From Planctomycetota bacterium (GTDB taxonomy: Bacteria; Planctomycetota; Phycisphaerae; Phycisphaerales; UBA1924): 64,000 nt of DNA. Positions 6,531 through 15,789 of this stretch are shown here, piece after piece; position 1 is the first letter of the stretch; every line of letters starts with the position of its first letter. Where the stretch lies: contig JAJRXR010000044.1 of the NCBI GenBank assembly GCA_024276195.1, forward strand, positions 1 through 64,000, written 5' to 3'. The notes beneath the pieces are model-generated. The model was not told the DNA's origin. It searched no databases and saw only the letters and a list, made by a program, of their open reading frames with translations. A program made the position numbers and the translations under genes.

Positions 6531-9050
6531 CTACCTAGAGCGAAGGGTTGTCTCGAAGAGCTTCAGCACCCTCCGGTACTCGTCCAGCCAACTGCTCGGC
6601 TCCGTAAACGAATGTGACTCAAGGGGATACATCGCCACCTCCCAATCCTCCTTGCCCAGCTCAATCAATCGCTGGGCCAGGCGAACCGTGTCCTGAAAGA
6701 CCACATTGTCGTCGAGCATCCCGTGGCAGATCAGTAGCGGGTCGTCAAGCCCCTCGGCGAACTCGATCGGGCTCGAACGCTCGAACGCCTCCGGGTCCAG
6801 CTCGGGCGTGTTGAGGATGTTCGACGTGTACCCGTGGCTGTAGTGTGCCCAGTCCGTCACCGGGCGGAGCGAGGCGCCGCAGGCGTAGGTGCCGGGTTCC
6901 AGAAACAGGGCCATGAGGGCCATGAACCCGCCGTAGGAGCCGCCGTAGATGCCGATCTTGGTCGGATCGACACCGTGCGTGCGCACCATCCAGTCGATGC
7001 CGTCGCTGAAGTCTTCGAGCTCCGGGCGCCCCATGTTGCGGTAGATGGCCGTCCGCCAGTCGCGCCCATACCCGCTCGATGCGCGGTAGTCCATGTCGAT
7101 CACGACGTAGCCGAGGTAGGCAAGCATGGAGTGGAACATCTGCTCGCGGAAGTAGTAGGGCCAGGCGTCGTCGGAGTTCTGCGTGTACCCGGCGCCGTGG
7201 ACGAACACGATGCCCGGGCGCCCCTCGCCCTCCCAGGCGCGATCGACTTGGTACACCTTGGTCCAGATCGGGCGACCGTGGTCGCCCTCGATCGCGACAA
7301 ACTCGGGCTCGATCCAGGGGTATCGCGTATATTTTTCTGACAGCGTAGTCGTCAGTTGAACTAGCTCAGGATCACGCTCGATAGGTTGGAGAAACAACTC
7401 GGGAGGCGATATCGCACTTGAAGCTTTCACGAAAACAGTCTTCCCGTCAGGCGAGAGCTGGAACCGTTCAACTTGGCCCGGTACATCCGTGACAGGAAAT
7501 ACACGTCCGCCAGCCCAGTCAATGCGGTACACCTGATGCTCGATGGGGCGTTCGATGTTCGCGCGGAAGAAAAGCGTTCCATCGCCATAAGAGCCCCAGT
7601 AATCCGCATCTGACTCGACGACACCTGACACTTCCCATTCACCCGATGTCAGCATCATCCACGCGTCTGATTCTGGCATCCACATATAAAGGTGGCTGTA
7701 GCCACTTTCCTCAGAGAGAAACCAAAGCCCGGTTCCGTTGCGCAGCCACTCCATCTCATTGAACCGCCAGTTGATCCACGCCTCGTCGTGTAAGTGATCG
7801 ATGACATCAAACTGTGGCTCGTCGCTCCGTGTATCGATCGACACAATCCAGCGGTCTTTGTTGTCGTTGGACCGGAGCATGAGCGCGACCATCGAGCTGT
7901 CCGGGCGCCACCGAACGCTCATCACCGTCACCGGGCGGGGCTTGTCAGTGTCGTCTGAATCCGAGTCGTCACCATCGCCCGATTCGTCGCCCGTCTCTTC
8001 GTCAGATTCTTCGTCAGCCTCTTCAGGCTCATCGTCGGCGTCGTCTTTGACCTTCTCGCGCAGCCACGCCAGCGGGTCATCCGTGATCGTCGGCAGCCCG
8101 TCCCGCTCCAGCTCTGTCCACCTTTCCGCTTCCAGATCCAGCAAAAAGACCCGGTCGTCGCGCCGCGCCGCAAAGCCCACCTTGGGGCGGACGCTGACAA
8201 CATCGACGTACCCGCTCTCGGTGACGTACTTGGGCATGTCGTCGCGCTCACCATCCTTTGCTGGCTTTGCACCCACCACGATCATCCATCGCCCGTCGGG
8301 CGAGAGGCTCCGCCGGCGCTCCTCGAGCTTCTCCGGCAGATAGAACGGCCCCGGCACATCCGTCCGGTCGATCTCGCGCAGAGCGCGTGTGCGCCCTTCG
8401 CGCTCGTGGCGTGATTCCCGGTGCTCTTCCAGTACCTCGAAAAACCGGTCCTGCTGGCGGTCGAGGTAGTCCTTGTCCTTCTCTTTCTTCTCGCGCGCCT
8501 GCTCCGGCGTCTTCTCGAAGCGGACGTCCGCCGGCTCCCACTCCAGGCCCGAATCCAGCTCGCGCACCAGCAGCGTCCCGCCCCGCCTGAACGCGACGGC
8601 GTTCTCATCGCTCAAAAACTGCGGGCGAGACTCGGCCGCGGTTGTCCGCGTCAGCTGGCGCTCGGTCCCCGCGGCGACGTCCTTGATAAACAGATCACCA
8701 TCGCGCACATACACCTTGAGCGATCGGTCCCGGCTCCAGTCCCCGTTGCTGACATCGACCGAGGCCAGCTCGTCGTCGGGGATCAGCGCCGGGTCGCCCC
8801 CGTCGAGCCCGACGCGGTAGAGATCACGCAGGTCCGAACCCTCGCGCTGGCGCCGGAAGTAGACAGACTCCCCGTCGTCCGCCCAGTACGCCCCCTCGGG
8901 CGAGCGAGCGACCCAGGCGGGGTCTTGCATGATGAGTTCGAGGGTGATGGCGTGGGTGTCGCGCCCGACCTGGCTCTCAGGCCCCGCGATCACACCGCCG
9001 CCCAGGGCCAGACCGGCGCCGATCGCGCACAGATTCGTTCTTATCCGCAT
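6531..9050 (-). CDS. S9-family prolyl oligopeptidase / dipeptidyl peptidase-like, secreted
   Basis: 839 residues with a signal peptide (MRIRTNLCAIGAGLALGGG), a beta-propeller of WD/DPP4 type, then an alpha/beta hydrolase domain. The nucleophile is the Ser in GIYGGSYGGFMA, the acid is in GMLDDNVVFQDT, and the His is in YPLESHSF. Predicted function: exported peptidase releasing short peptides, matching the peptidase neighbours. An insert made almost only of Asp, Glu and Ser (about 7965-8050) interrupts the propeller. The stretch 7325-7870 is clearly less GC-rich than the rest. It is divergent from the M24 gene with 91 bp between starts. Confidence 0.88.
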   Translation of the reverse strand: MRIRTNLCAIGAGLALGGGVIAGPESQVGRDTHAITLELIMQDPAWVARSPEGAYWADDGESVYFRRQREGSDLRDLYRVGLDGGDPALIPDDELASVDVSNGDWSRDRSLKVYVRDGDLFIKDVAAGTERQLTRTTAAESRPQFLSDENAVAFRRGGTLLVRELDSGLEWEPADVRFEKTPEQAREKKEKDKDYLDRQQDRFFEVLEEHRESRHEREGRTRALREIDRTDVPGPFYLPEKLEERRRSLSPDGRWMIVVGAKPAKDGERDDMPKYVTESGYVDVVSVRPKVGFAARRDDRVFLLDLEAERWTELERDGLPTITDDPLAWLREKVKDDADDEPEEADEESDEETGDESGDGDDSDSDDTDKPRPVTVMSVRWRPDSSMVALMLRSNDNKDRWIVSIDTRSDEPQFDVIDHLHDEAWINWRFNEMEWLRNGTGLWFLSEESGYSHLYMWMPESDAWMMLTSGEWEVSGVVESDADYWGSYGDGTLFFRANIERPIEHQVYRIDWAGGRVFPVTDVPGQVERFQLSPDGKTVFVKASSAISPPELFLQPIERDPELVQLTTTLSEKYTRYPWIEPEFVAIEGDHGRPIWTKVYQVDRAWEGEGRPGIVFVHGAGYTQNSDDAWPYYFREQMFHSMLAYLGYVVIDMDYRASSGYGRDWRTAIYRNMGRPELEDFSDGIDWMVRTHGVDPTKIGIYGGSYGGFMALMALFLEPGTYACGASLRPVTDWAHYSHGYTSNILNTPELDPEAFERSSPIEFAEGLDDPLLICHGMLDDNVVFQDTVRLAQRLIELGKEDWEVAMYPLESHSFTEPSSWLDEYRRVLKLFETTLRSR

Positions 9051-9141
9051 GGCGCGAGCCTACGGACCCGCCCCCGACCCGTCAAAGGCTTCCCGCCGTG
9101 CGCCCGCGATACCATCGGGATCTGATCCCAAGGAGCCCGAC

Positions 9142-10299
9142 GTGACCGAACCCAACGCCCGCCCCCGCGTCATCGCCGGCGCCCCGAGCCACAACCTGAC
9201 GCTCTACCACCAGATCCGCTTCCAGTGCGGCGACCCGGCCGCCCTCGTCATCTTTCCAGACGACAGGGGCAAGACGCTCATCATCCGCGATATCGAGGCC
9301 GACCGGGCCAGAGCCCAGACCGATGTGCCCCGTGTCCTGACGCCGGCGGAACTCACGCCCGAGGGCGGGCTTTCCGCCGAGCGTGAGACCGCGACGGCTC
9401 AGGCGCTGGGCGAGTTGCTCAACCGCGAGGGAGAGAGTGCAGTCATCGCCGACCGGACGTTCCCGTTGATCTACGCCGAGGCTCTGCGCGAGCGCGGGAT
9501 CAGCATCGCCTATGACCCGAATATGGGCGTGCGCGAGCGGCGCTCCAAGGATGAGCAGGAGATCGCGTGGCTGCGCGAGGCTCAGCACGCAACGGAGCAG
9601 GCGATGGCCCTGGCATGCGAGACCATCGCCCGGGCGACTGCCGGGGGCGATGGTGTTCTTCAGCACAAGGGCGCGCCGCTCACCAGCGATCGCGTACGCA
9701 CGATGATCGATGTCCTCCTCCTCCAACAGGGGTACAGCAACGGGCTGTGCATCGTCGCGTGCGGTGTTGAGGGCGGCGACTGCCACAACCGGGGCGAGGG
9801 GGCGATCCGCACGGGCCAGCCCGTCATCGTCGATATCTTCCCCCAGAACCGCGAGACGCTGTACAACGGCGATTGCACCCGCACCGTCGTACACGGCGAC
9901 ATCCCGGACGACATCCGGCGCGCGCACGAGGCGGTGGTTCGCGCAAAGGGCGCCGCGACGGGCGCGACGCGCGCGGGCGTCACGGCAGACGCGGTCCATA
10001 GAGCCACCATCGACAGCCTCGCGGGCGACGGGTACCGGGTCTGTGCGCCCGAGGATGTGCCCGATAGCAACGAGTTCGCCATGGTCCACGGCACCGGGCA
10101 CGGCATCGGGCTCGAGGTCCACGAGCACCCGCTGATCGATCACGGCGGGCCAGAACTCGTCCGGGGCGACGCGCTGACCATCGAGCCCGGGCTCTACGCC
10201 CGGGGGCGCGGCGGCGTCCGGGTCGAGGACATGGTCATTGTCACCGACGCCGGGTGTGACACCCTCAACGCCCTGCCCGAGGGACTGAGCTGGGCCTAG
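9142..10299 (+). CDS. M24-family Xaa-Pro aminopeptidase (creatinase/prolidase fold)
   Basis: The GTG at 9142 is chosen because AAGGAG lies 6 bp upstream; the open frame extends further 5' but overlaps the divergent S9 gene. This gives 385 residues. A creatinase-like N-domain is followed by the pita-bread catalytic domain. All five expected metal ligands are visible: Asp in VIVDIFP, Asp in YNGDCTRT, His in HGTGHGIG, Glu in TIEPGLY and Glu in GVRVEDM. It should remove N-terminal residues preceding proline, probably in the cytoplasm since no signal peptide is seen. It complements the secreted S9 peptidase next door. Confidence 0.87.
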   Translation: MTEPNARPRVIAGAPSHNLTLYHQIRFQCGDPAALVIFPDDRGKTLIIRDIEADRARAQTDVPRVLTPAELTPEGGLSAERETATAQALGELLNREGESAVIADRTFPLIYAEALRERGISIAYDPNMGVRERRSKDEQEIAWLREAQHATEQAMALACETIARATAGGDGVLQHKGAPLTSDRVRTMIDVLLLQQGYSNGLCIVACGVEGGDCHNRGEGAIRTGQPVIVDIFPQNRETLYNGDCTRTVVHGDIPDDIRRAHEAVVRAKGAATGATRAGVTADAVHRATIDSLAGDGYRVCAPEDVPDSNEFAMVHGTGHGIGLEVHEHPLIDHGGPELVRGDALTIEPGLYARGRGGVRVEDMVIVTDAGCDTLNALPEGLSWA

Positions 10300-10437
10300 C
10301 CGACCGTCTGGCTTTGCCCAGATTCCCCTCGGTCTCGGGCGAGGCCTCTGGTAGCTTGGCGTGCAACTGATCGCTCCCCGGCGCGTAGAACAGGGGTTCG
10401 CTGTCGCCGATCGATCCTGCACGGAGGTTCTCAAACG

Positions 10438-13182
10438 ATGTCACGCCCCACCAACCGACTCCGCGTCGCGGCCATCGCCGCGCTGACCGCCTGCGCCGGG
10501 ACCGCCATCGCTGGCGATGAACTGCCCGCCTTCGACAAGGTCTCCGAGGGCTATTCCAAGGTCACCTCGACGGCCGAGGGCAAGTCGCTCATCGGCATCT
10601 GGAAGCGGGACAAGGACGCCCAGGTTCTGGCGGAGATCCCCAAGAGCATGGTCGGCAAGCGGTTCTACATGGTGCCGACGATTGTTTCGGGGTATCGGAT
10701 GGCGGGCACGGCGACGCAGTACGCCGTTCACGATGCTGCGGGCACGCGCCTTGTTTACTGGAAGAAGTACGACAAGAAGCTCGCGCTGATCGAGCCGAAC
10801 ATGAACTTCCGTTCGAGCGGGGACACCGAGTCCAAGGCCGCGACGGAGCGTGTGTATACGGATCGTGTGCTGCTGAGCGTCCCGATCATCGCCAAGGGTC
10901 CGTCGGGCGGGTATGTCGTGGACATGGACAAGATGCTGCTGGGCTCGTCGAGCTCGTTCTTCGGCAGCTATCTCAAGGGCGCCAACACGGGGCTCAGCGA
11001 GCTGACGATGTGCAAGGCGTTCCCGAAGAACGTCGAGATCCGGTTCAAGCTCCCTCGCCGGGGCGGCACGCTGACAGAGGTTCACTACTCGCTGGGCATG
11101 CCCGACAAGAGCAAGAGCTTCAAGGCGCGCGAGGCGGATCGGCGCGTTGGGTTCTTTTACACCAACTACACCGACCGCGCCAAGAACGACGGCGAATCGC
11201 AGATCATCCGGTACGCCCACCGCTGGAACATCGAGAAGCGCGACGCCAAGCTCAAGATGGGTCCGCCCAAAGAGCCCATTGTTTACTACATCGAGCACAC
11301 CACCCCCGTCCGGTACCGGCGCTGGGTCCGCGACGGCATCCTCGCCTGGAACAGGGCCTTCGAGCAGGTCGGCATCCTCAACGCCATCGAGGTCCGCCAG
11401 CAGGACGCCCAGACGGGCGCCTATATGGACATCGACCCCGAGGACATCCGCTACTCCTTCGTCCGCTGGACCAACTCCCACCAGGGATACGCCATCGGCC
11501 CCTCCAACGCCCACCCCGAGACCGGCGAGATCTACGAGGCCGACATCGTCATGGACGAGAGCTTCATCTCCGGCTGGGCCAACACCTGGCTCGATGTTGA
11601 GCTTGCCCGCGAGGCCATGCGTGGGTTCGACTCCGAGACCATCGCCTGGCTCGACGCCAACCCGGACTGGGACCCGCGCGTCCGCCTCGCGGACCCGTCC
11701 GAGCGGGCCAATGTTCTGGCGTACCGCAAGGCATTGGACAGCGGCATGGACTGGGAGGGCGATATCCCGCGCACCATGAACCCCGTGCTCTGGCAGGACG
11801 CGATTGATGCGGGCGAGGCGCCGAGCTACCGGTGCGAGTGCGCCTCGGCCCAGTCGCTGTCTGTGGCGACGCACCGCCTGTCGATGGCTGCGGGGTTGTT
11901 TGATGACGACGAGGGCGAGAACGGCGAGAAGGACGAGGACGAGTCCATCCTTGACGGGCTTCCAGAGGATTACATCGGCCCGCTGCTCAAGGACGTCATC
12001 ATGCACGAGGTCGGGCACACCATGGGCCTGATGCACAACTACAAGGGCACGAGCCGGCACACATTCGCCGAGATCAACAACGGCAATGATTCCGCTCCCA
12101 TCGGCGTGTCCGTCATGGATTACATGCCGACGAACACCATCGTCGATCACGAGAATCTCAGGCAGGGCGACTGGTCGATGATGGACATCGGTACCTACGA
12201 CATGTGGGCCATCGAGTGGGGCTACACATTTGATGACCCGGAGAAAGTCGCGAAGCAGGCGGCGGATCCGGACCACCTCTTCATGTCCGATGAAGCGAAC
12301 TCAACGCCCGACCCCACGGCCAAGACCTGGCTGCTCGGGCGAAACTCGATCGACCAGGCCGAGGCCGACATGGTCTGGGCCAAGCACATGCGTGAGCGGA
12401 TCGTTGACACGATCGTCAAGGACGGCGACTCGTGGTCCAAGGCCCGCACCGCGTACAACAAGACGCTCTGGAAGCACATGGGCGCCATGAGCAAGTCCGC
12501 CAACTGGATCGGCGGCGCCTACGTCAACCGCTTCCACAAGGGCGACGAGGGCGCGCCCGACCCGGTCCGCCCCGTCGAGGTGGACCAGCAGCGACGCGCC
12601 CTGGCGTTCATCATCGACAACGGGCTCAACGAGGACGCCTTCGGGCTCACCCCGGAGCTGCTCGCCAAGCTCGGCGCCGACCGCTGGTTTGATTCCGGCT
12701 GGGGCTCGAGCGCCGACCTGCCCGTCCAGGACACGATCCTCGGCGCCCAGTCCAGCGCCCTCACCATGATCCTCAACCCCATGCGCCTCCGGCGCGTCAT
12801 GGACAACGAGGTTCGCACCCCCGCAGACCAGGACGCCCTGAGCGTGCCAGAGATCCTCACGGCGCTGCGCGACGCCGTCTGGAAGGACAGCGAGGGGTCG
12901 TCCGATCGCTACACCCCCCGCAACCCGATGATCTCGCCCTTTGACCGGAACCTCCAGCGCGAGCACCTCGATCGCCTCATCTCGCTGGCGACCGGGCGTT
13001 CATGGGGCTCGGCCTCCGGACGCACCATGGCCTCGCTGGCCCGTCAGGAGCTGCGCGAGATCCGCTCGTGGATCAGCGAGGCGTCGAGCGTGGAGATGGA
13101 CTCGTACAGCAGGGCGCACCTTGCCGACGCGAAGGAACGGATCGACCGGGCGCTCGAGGCGAACTACATCCGGCGCGACTGA
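10438..13182 (+). CDS. Secreted zinc metalloprotease (DUF5117/DUF4953 type)
   Basis: 914 residues with an N-terminal signal peptide (MSRPTNRLRVAAIAALTACAG). The extended zinc motif HEVGHTMGLMH (HExxHxxGxxH, metzincin-like) sits in the second half at about 12004-12036. The N-terminal half matches the DUF5117 style, and the motif-bearing part the DUF4953 style, of the family annotated as zinc-dependent metalloprotease (from memory). An acidic Asp/Glu linker (about 11905-11945) precedes the catalytic domain. The gene is followed by a strong terminator and is probably monocistronic. Substrate unknown. Confidence 0.85.
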   Translation: MSRPTNRLRVAAIAALTACAGTAIAGDELPAFDKVSEGYSKVTSTAEGKSLIGIWKRDKDAQVLAEIPKSMVGKRFYMVPTIVSGYRMAGTATQYAVHDAAGTRLVYWKKYDKKLALIEPNMNFRSSGDTESKAATERVYTDRVLLSVPIIAKGPSGGYVVDMDKMLLGSSSSFFGSYLKGANTGLSELTMCKAFPKNVEIRFKLPRRGGTLTEVHYSLGMPDKSKSFKAREADRRVGFFYTNYTDRAKNDGESQIIRYAHRWNIEKRDAKLKMGPPKEPIVYYIEHTTPVRYRRWVRDGILAWNRAFEQVGILNAIEVRQQDAQTGAYMDIDPEDIRYSFVRWTNSHQGYAIGPSNAHPETGEIYEADIVMDESFISGWANTWLDVELAREAMRGFDSETIAWLDANPDWDPRVRLADPSERANVLAYRKALDSGMDWEGDIPRTMNPVLWQDAIDAGEAPSYRCECASAQSLSVATHRLSMAAGLFDDDEGENGEKDEDESILDGLPEDYIGPLLKDVIMHEVGHTMGLMHNYKGTSRHTFAEINNGNDSAPIGVSVMDYMPTNTIVDHENLRQGDWSMMDIGTYDMWAIEWGYTFDDPEKVAKQAADPDHLFMSDEANSTPDPTAKTWLLGRNSIDQAEADMVWAKHMRERIVDTIVKDGDSWSKARTAYNKTLWKHMGAMSKSANWIGGAYVNRFHKGDEGAPDPVRPVEVDQQRRALAFIIDNGLNEDAFGLTPELLAKLGADRWFDSGWGSSADLPVQDTILGAQSSALTMILNPMRLRRVMDNEVRTPADQDALSVPEILTALRDAVWKDSEGSSDRYTPRNPMISPFDRNLQREHLDRLISLATGRSWGSASGRTMASLARQELREIRSWISEASSVEMDSYSRAHLADAKERIDRALEANYIRRD

Positions 13183-13210
13183 CCGGCCCCGTCCATTCCC
13201 AGACCTCACC

Positions 13211-13247
13211 CACCCCCGTCCGCCTGTGCGGGCGGGGGTGATTTTTG
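13211..13247 (+). terminator. Intrinsic terminator after the zinc metalloprotease gene
   Basis: A 13 bp stem CACCCCCGTCCGC/GCGGGCGGGGGTG (one G-U pair) with a 4 nt loop followed by ATTTTTGG, 28 bp past the stop codon. Confidence 0.85.
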
Positions 13248-13355
13248 GTGCGCTGGTGGTCATCGCTGCTTGCGCACACGAACGGGCGAGGGGTGTTCCT
13301 GCGAATCACCCCCCGCCCTGGACTGGTCCATGATCTCACGCCCCTGGCGGATGTA

Positions 13356-13883
13356 TCACCACCTCAGGCCGATTGAGAAATGGGGGTACGGGCGTCGGTG
13401 TCTGGGGCCAGAGCGCCACGGACCTCGGTGTATGCCCCTGTCGTAGTCCCACGCCGGGCGGTGCGGCGCCTTGACGCGATGGCCAGCACGCCGGTAGCTC
13501 TTGGGGATCGCCTTGATCACGAGGCAGTCGCCCTCATACCAGGTCTTCACCCGGTAGGAGCCCGACTTCCAGCGAACGCGCGGGCGATGTGAGTATCCGA
13601 CGCGGACATAGACCTTGCCGTAGCTGGTCCACGCCTCGTAGCCCATCTGTCTGAACAGATACATGATCTCGTCGTTGACATACACGTCGCTGCGCACGGT
13701 GAACCGGCGGTCACCGATGCGCAGCGTCCCGGCGGAGTACGGGTCGTACTGCTTGTACCCGTCTCGGCGGTCACCTCGGCGGTGCTTGTCGTCCGCCATC
13801 GCCGGCGTTGCAACACCGGCCAGCGCGGCGCTCGCCAGAAGAACACCCAGCACACCCAGTCGTTTCCCTGCTGTGGTCCGCAT
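13356..13883 (-). CDS. Small secreted basic protein, unknown function
   Basis: 175 residues starting at an ATG with a very strong Shine-Dalgarno (AAGGAGG about 6 bp upstream). The signal peptide reads LGVLGVLLASAALAG then ATPAMA. The mature part is rich in Arg, Tyr and His, with a middle domain around VRSDVYVNDEIMYLFRQMG and a C-terminal tail of RRAGHR/HRP/RHRRP basic and proline clusters ending FSIGLRW. I do not recognise a family. It may be an envelope or nucleic-acid/polyanion-binding protein, but this is composition only. A 12 bp perfect inverted repeat lies 34 bp upstream of the start. Confidence 0.65.
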   Translation of the reverse strand: MRTTAGKRLGVLGVLLASAALAGVATPAMADDKHRRGDRRDGYKQYDPYSAGTLRIGDRRFTVRSDVYVNDEIMYLFRQMGYEAWTSYGKVYVRVGYSHRPRVRWKSGSYRVKTWYEGDCLVIKAIPKSYRRAGHRVKAPHRPAWDYDRGIHRGPWRSGPRHRRPYPHFSIGLRW

Positions 13884-14180
13884 CGTGGACCTCCTTGCTC
13901 TGTGGAACCCGGAACCCGAACCGGCGGGGGCGCGCCATCCCGCCGGTTCGCAAGACGCAACCCGCGTCCTGCCGAGCCGACCGCCCGTGCTCCGCCCGGG
14001 CTGACAGAATCGTGAAAAAATGGCGTTCAGCGCCTCTCAGAGGCGTCCGCTGGAACCGGACCGGTCGGAATACGAACAAATGATTGAGAATTCCGCGAGA
14101 ATCGTGTCATACATGGGCATGCGCAGCGGTTCTTCTCAGTAGGACAGCAGGCGCCGACGCGCCGCAACAGGAGCCGACCG
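13884..14180. other. Divergent intergenic region
   Basis: 297 bp between the divergent genes starting at 13883 and 14181. It holds the inverted repeat at 13917-13950 and a short imperfect repeat around 14028-14048 (GCGCCTCTCAGAGGCGTCCGC). There is no clear sigma-70 promoter and no RNA gene that I can recognise. Confidence 0.5.
13917..13950. promoter_or_regulatory. 12 bp perfect inverted repeat, candidate operator
   Basis: CGAACCGGCGGG and CCCGCCGGTTCG are separated by 10 bp, upstream of the divergent small secreted protein gene. There is no T tract on either side, so a binding site or 5'-UTR hairpin is likelier than a terminator. Confidence 0.45.
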
Positions 14181-14840
14181 ATGGCAGAGATCAGGCAAAG
14201 CACGAGCACCGACGTCACGCTGGTGACGGCCCCATCGCCGAGCGAGCTTTCTCCGTTGGAGGCCGCGATCATGGATGCGTGCAACGAGATGCACGAGGCG
14301 CGTGAGGAGAGGGACACCTCCGGCGCCGCGCGTGTGGGCACGCTGCTGATGAAACTTGTGGATCGGTACGACGAAGCGGACGCCGAGGGGCACCCGAACG
14401 CGGCGTGGGCGCGCCCGAACCAGCGAGCGCTGGCGCTGAGCGCGTGCGCTCAGGTCGAGCGTGCGGTCGATGCGGAACTGATCGCGCTCAAGTACGCCGA
14501 CACAGATCGGCGGCGTGAGATCAGCCTGGGCAATCTGGCCGACCGGTGCATCAGGCTGGGACGCTACGAGGACGCGGTTCGGTTCTTTCTTGAGGCCCGC
14601 GAGGCGGCGCCCAAGAGCGTGCCCGTCATGCTCACCGGCGCCCAGGCGCTGTTCCTGCTCGGGCATCACGACGCTGCGGACAACATCTTCGCGTCGTTCC
14701 TCGATCGCCCGGAGATGCTCGCGCCCAACACCGAGCTGACGGCGTACCTCGACTGCGAGGCGCGCCTCCGCGAGATGGCGCTGGACCTGCCATCACTCCG
14801 CGAGCTGCTGGTCCGCTGGAAGGACATCCGCCCCGCCTAG
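14181..14840 (+). CDS. TPR-like helical protein, unknown function
   Basis: 219 residues, soluble, no signal peptide; RBS AACAGGAG about 9 bp before the ATG. The C-terminal half has tetratricopeptide-type pattern: NLADRCIRLGRYEDAVRFFLEA followed by SVPVMLTGAQALFLLGHHDAA, helix pairs with the usual small and aromatic positions. It is co-directional with the sigma-like gene 59 bp downstream, so it may be a partner or regulator of that protein. This is inference from adjacency. Confidence 0.7.
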   Translation: MAEIRQSTSTDVTLVTAPSPSELSPLEAAIMDACNEMHEAREERDTSGAARVGTLLMKLVDRYDEADAEGHPNAAWARPNQRALALSACAQVERAVDAELIALKYADTDRRREISLGNLADRCIRLGRYEDAVRFFLEAREAAPKSVPVMLTGAQALFLLGHHDAADNIFASFLDRPEMLAPNTELTAYLDCEARLREMALDLPSLRELLVRWKDIRPA

Positions 14841-14899
14841 CGAGCGAGGGGAAGACGTCCTTCACGACAAACGAACACCTCGACCGGAAAGGGTCGATC

Positions 14900-15763
14900 A
14901 TGAACGCTCAAGACTATGACAGATTCTGGATGCTCTACGAGAAGCAGGCGCGGGCGCCGCTCGCCCGTGCGTGCCGCAGCGCCTCGCGCCGCCTGACCGA
15001 CAGCACGATGGACCCGGACGACATGGGCGCGTGGATCGATACCCGCATCTGGAAGATGCTCGAGCGTGACCGATTCCCGACCTTCCACGACGACCCCACG
15101 CCCGAGCAGGCGATCGAGCGGATCGTCGGCTCGTCCAAGACGCTTGCCCGCTGGGCGTACCTGGCGATGTCGCGCAAGCACTTCCGGCGCGCCGAGCGCC
15201 AGCGGACGTACATGAACTCGATGTCCAAGGCCGAACGCCTGTCGATGGTGTCCGACTCAGGCGGAGCGTTCGAGGCGTCCGAGCAGGTCAAGGACGACCT
15301 GGCGCAGATCGCGCTCTCGCTGGGCACAAAGACGAGCGCCCAGCTCGCCGCGTCCTGGCCTGAGAAGAGCGAGCGCAAGCGCATCGCCATGGCGCTCGGC
15401 GCCACGGACGAGGCCTCGGACGAACTCATCGACCGCGCCACCAACGGCGACATGAAGGAAAACACCGTGCAGCAGATGCGATCTCGCACCCGCAAGCGGG
15501 TCGCTGAGGTGCTCGCCGAGGCTCGCAAGCACGCGACGCTCATCATGGCGATCGCGGGCCTGTCCGTGTTCTCGCTGACCGCGACCGACGCCATGGGCGG
15601 CGAGCAGTCCGGCGGACGACGCGGCGGCGGCATGACGGCGCCTCCCGCCGCCTCCGTCCTTGCCAAGGGCGGCGAACAATCCGGCGGGCGCGGCGGCATG
15701 ATCGCTGCCGATATCTCGCTCGTCTCCAAGGGCGGCGAGCAGACCGGCGGACGCGGCGGCTAA
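14900..15763 (+). CDS. Sigma-factor-like protein with TM segment and three GGEQ(S/T)GGR motifs
   Basis: 287 residues. The N-terminal part (about 35-110) has ECF region-2-like pattern: an acidic helix around MDPDDMGAWIDTRIWKML, then ARWAYLAMSRKHFRRAERQR. Residues about 135-215 look like region 4, ending in a recognition-helix-like ENTVQQMRSRTRKRV. A hydrophobic segment IMAIAGLSVFSLTA follows. The C-terminus carries three copies of GGEQSGGR/GGEQTGGR spaced about 20 residues apart, the last ending two residues before the stop. This suggests a membrane-tethered transcription regulator with an exported glycine-rich tail. The sigma relationship is weak and pattern-based. An intrinsic terminator follows. 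Confidence 0.6.
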   Translation: MNAQDYDRFWMLYEKQARAPLARACRSASRRLTDSTMDPDDMGAWIDTRIWKMLERDRFPTFHDDPTPEQAIERIVGSSKTLARWAYLAMSRKHFRRAERQRTYMNSMSKAERLSMVSDSGGAFEASEQVKDDLAQIALSLGTKTSAQLAASWPEKSERKRIAMALGATDEASDELIDRATNGDMKENTVQQMRSRTRKRVAEVLAEARKHATLIMAIAGLSVFSLTATDAMGGEQSGGRRGGGMTAPPAASVLAKGGEQSGGRGGMIAADISLVSKGGEQTGGRGG

Positions 15764-15789
15764 GCCCATTCCCCAGCAACAACTCCTCC

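Noticed and set aside
10441-12276. 611-codon minus-strand open frame inside the zinc protease gene
   Set aside because: Mirror-frame product of high GC3; the plus strand carries the HExxHxxGxxH motif and signal peptide.
13287-13320. Second hairpin (GGGCGAGGGGTG/CACCCCCCGCCC) as terminator of the minus-strand gene at 13356
   Set aside because: Imperfect stem with no T tract on the minus-strand exit; too weak to list.
15589-15763. GGEQSGGR repeats as a collagen-like or silk-like structural tail or RiPP precursor
   Set aside because: Only three copies, no Gly-X-Y periodicity, and no modification enzyme genes nearby.
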